6,370 nucleotides of DNA from Ferruginibacter sp. (GTDB lineage: Bacteria > Bacteroidota > Bacteroidia > Chitinophagales > Chitinophagaceae). The stretch is taken from contig JANYFI010000106.1 of assembly GCA_025362765.1 (NCBI GenBank), positions 1-6,370 of the forward strand, written 5' to 3'. Position numbers and translations under genes: made by a program. The notes under the pieces were generated by a model that was not told the DNA's origin, made no database searches, and saw only the letters and a list, made by a program, of their open reading frames with translations. This document shows, one piece after another, positions 4,720 through 6,370 of the stretch; position 1 is the first letter of the stretch, and the number at the start of each line of letters is the position of its first letter.

Positions 4720-5979
4720 ATGGTTGTAAAAAGAAGTATACAAATAGCGTTCATTTTATGTTGCCTTGCAGCAAACCATGCACTTAGTGCTCAACAATTA
4801 CCCGACAGTACCGGTACTGATGCCAAAAGACAAATAGATTACACGCCGCCACCGGTAGATGCACAACAGGATATTAAAGACCTGGTAAGAAAGATTTTCA
4901 GGCGCAAAACCACTACTGTTCCTAACGAAATCCAGCTTAAAAAAAACAAGGTATATAGCAGTTTTTTTCCGGGGATTGGTTATACATTACAAACAGGGTA
5001 TGCAGGAATAGTAAGCGAGGGGCTTGCCTTTTACACTGATACCGCCGACAATCAGAAAATTTCAAGCATACTTACGAATATCACTCTTACGCAGTATCAC
5101 CAGTTGTTGTTTCCTTTAGCGGTAAACTTATGGACCGCCCGTAATAAATTTAATATTGTGCTGGATAATCGCTTTCTTAAATATCCGTCCACAACATATG
5201 GAATTGGCGCCCGAACAGCGGAAAGCGATGCCTACACTTTAAATTATAACTATATTAAGCTGCACCAAACCATTCAGACCAAAATTTACAACAACCTGTA
5301 CGCAGGCCTGGGCGTTTATTACGATCGCTTATGGAATATCACGGAAGTTGATCCGCCTGCAGGTACAAGAACTTCCTTTCAAAAATATGGCGCCAGCCCA
5401 ACAGAAACAGCTGCAGGCTTAGCGCTCAAACTGCTATACGACTCCCGCACCAATCAAATAAATACAGTCAACGGTATGTATTCAAATATTGTATACCGGC
5501 CTAATTTTACTTTTATGGGCAGTGACAATAACTGGCAATCTTTACAAATTGATGTAAGAAAATATTTCAAATTATTTGGCAGCCCAAAAAACATCCTGGC
5601 ACTGTGGAGCTTTAACTGGCTTACATTGGGTAAAACAAAACCGCCTTATCTGTTGCTGCCAAGTACTGGCTGGGACGACTTTTACAATACCGGCCGCGGC
5701 TATATACAAAGCCGTTTCAGGGCAAAAGATATGATTTACGCGGAAGCAGAATATCGCTTTGGGATATTAAACAATGGCCTGCTTGGCGGGGTTGTTTTTA
5801 CCAACGTGCAGTCGTTTTCCAGAAACCTCAGCACCCAATTATCTGTATTGGCACCGGGCGCTGGCGCCGGCCTGCGGGTAAAGCTCAACAAATTTTCCAA
5901 CACCAATCTTTGCATTGATTATGGCTTTGGTATGAATGGTTCGAGGGGCGTATTTTTGAATTTGGGGGAGGTGTTTTGA
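4720..5979 (+). CDS. Outer-membrane beta-barrel protein of the Omp85/surface antigen (D15) type, no POTRA
   Basis: The 419-residue product has a signal peptide: basic start MVVKRS, hydrophobic core to about residue 20, and probable cleavage after LSA (22-24). A short polar linker of about 50 residues follows, then alternating beta strands to the C-terminus. Omp85-type marks are YDSRTNQINTVNGMY (240-254), GRGYIQSRFRAKDMIYAEAEY (325-345, the equivalent of the conserved RGY motif and following strand) and a final strand ending in aromatic F419, the usual BAM recognition signal. POTRA domains, which in BamA and TamA bind partners, have no room in the linker, so this is a barrel-only member. Such proteins occur in Bacteroidetes, mostly with unknown roles. 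It starts 68 bp after the glucosidase gene on the same strand, so shared transcription is possible, but a link to sugar uptake is only a guess. Confidence 0.8.
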   Translation: MVVKRSIQIAFILCCLAANHALSAQQLPDSTGTDAKRQIDYTPPPVDAQQDIKDLVRKIFRRKTTTVPNEIQLKKNKVYSSFFPGIGYTLQTGYAGIVSEGLAFYTDTADNQKISSILTNITLTQYHQLLFPLAVNLWTARNKFNIVLDNRFLKYPSTTYGIGARTAESDAYTLNYNYIKLHQTIQTKIYNNLYAGLGVYYDRLWNITEVDPPAGTRTSFQKYGASPTETAAGLALKLLYDSRTNQINTVNGMYSNIVYRPNFTFMGSDNNWQSLQIDVRKYFKLFGSPKNILALWSFNWLTLGKTKPPYLLLPSTGWDDFYNTGRGYIQSRFRAKDMIYAEAEYRFGILNNGLLGGVVFTNVQSFSRNLSTQLSVLAPGAGAGLRVKLNKFSNTNLCIDYGFGMNGSRGVFLNLGEVF

Positions 5980-6127
5980 AATACTATATCCCCATGGTTT
6001 ATGTCCATTAATTGTCACATTTGTTTTGGCACCTTATAAAATACCTGCTTTACAAAAAAGTATCTTTCAGTAATAGATACCGAAAAAATCTTATTTTACA
6101 GCCCAACAAAATAAGGTTCCCGCAGTA
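5980..6127. promoter_or_regulatory. Leader of the restriction-methylase gene with two inverted repeats
   Basis: This gap between the barrel gene and the next start holds two inverted repeats. GTATCT/AGATAC pairs 6060-6065 with 6075-6080 over a 9-nt loop. CTTATTTT/AAAATAAG pairs 6090-6097 with 6108-6115 over 10 nt and ends 12 bp before the ATG at 6128. The second could act as an operator or hide the ribosome entry region; such control is common for restriction-modification genes. Neither is a clear terminator for the barrel gene, and no convincing promoter box was seen. Confidence 0.35.
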
Positions 6128-6370
6128 ATGACAATTACACCCATAAAAGTTTCCGCTACGCTGAATGATGCTTACAGAAAGCAAAGCCTTACGGCAGAAC
6201 AGATGACCGTCTTTAAACAAAATCTGTCCATACTTTTCCATCGCATCAATGATGCGGAAAGCGAAGAATACAACAAGAATATTATTGCCGACTTTTTAAA
6301 GGATACCTACTACAAAAGCGTGTACGAAATAAATACCAATGAGCGGAAAGACCTGGTAATACACAACGGA
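6128..6370 (+). CDS. N-terminus of a type IIG-like restriction enzyme/adenine methylase (DUF7149-type), runs off right edge
   Basis: An ATG at 6128 opens a frame with no stop to the window end, giving 81 residues. The stretch LNDAYRKQSLTAEQMTVFK (12-30), then INDAESEEYNKNIIADFLKD (40-59), YY, YEIN (66-69) and RKDLVIHNG (73-81), matches the N-terminal domain of large (about 1000 aa or more) Bacteroidetes proteins annotated as Eco57I-family restriction-methylases. In these one chain carries a nuclease-like N-terminus, an N6-adenine methylase core (NPPY motif) and a target-recognition domain. The D75 in DLVI would be the first acidic residue of a PD-(D/E)xK-like site, with an E-x-K motif expected just past the edge. 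Methylase and specificity parts are not visible, so completeness is unknown. It begins 148 bp after the barrel gene. Confidence 0.75.
   Translation, partial: MTITPIKVSATLNDAYRKQSLTAEQMTVFKQNLSILFHRINDAESEEYNKNIIADFLKDTYYKSVYEINTNERKDLVIHNG

Noticed and set aside
6050..6241. Minus-strand 63-aa open frame near the right end
   Set aside because: It overlaps the well-supported plus-strand restriction-methylase start and its leader, and resembles no family I know.

Overview
The window looks like chromosomal DNA of a member of the Bacteroidota, most likely Chitinophagaceae or a near relative. This rests on several things: a Bacteroidetes-type tyrosine integrase N-terminus, starts with A-rich leaders and no clear Shine-Dalgarno, moderate GC, and protein families typical of that phylum (SemiSWEET, a long MGH1/GH63-like glucosidase, a POTRA-less Omp85 barrel, a DUF7149-type restriction-methylase).

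Bases 1-786 hold no complete gene. They are the right end of an integrated element and its scar. The first 30 codons of a leftward integrase gene (1-91) are followed by three sets of short direct repeats with 10-11 bp period. Next comes a 3' fragment of a tRNA-Val(UAC) gene that begins exactly at the anticodon loop (284-326), then a perfect 23-bp hairpin terminator. The element body therefore lies to the left of the window and the old chromosome to the right. A second, decayed tRNA-3'-end-like sequence with its own hairpin lies at about 596-670, which suggests an older or tandem integration at the same target. A 15-bp-arm inverted repeat lies between the two.

Bases 787-4651 carry three same-strand genes that read as a sugar-handling group. 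They are a SemiSWEET inner-membrane sugar carrier (84 aa), a glucose 1-dehydrogenase-like SDR (268 aa, 28 bp downstream), and an 879-aa cytoplasmic MGH1/GH63-like glycoside hydrolase. A plausible combined role is moving a sugar or glucoside across the inner membrane, cleaving it in the cytoplasm, and oxidising the released glucose. The true substrate is not visible; a glucosylglycerate-type osmolyte is an alternative to an oligosaccharide.

Bases 4720-5979 encode a 419-aa outer-membrane barrel of the Omp85/surface-antigen type without POTRA domains. After a gene-free stretch with two small inverted repeats, a new gene starts at 6128 and runs off the right edge. Its 81 visible residues match the N-terminus of large single-chain Eco57I-like (type IIG) restriction-methylases.

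No CRISPR array, complete tRNA, rRNA or insertion sequence is visible. The least ordinary parts are the layered attachment-site region and the SemiSWEET/GDH/GH63-like grouping. I do not see clear proof of a wholly new system.
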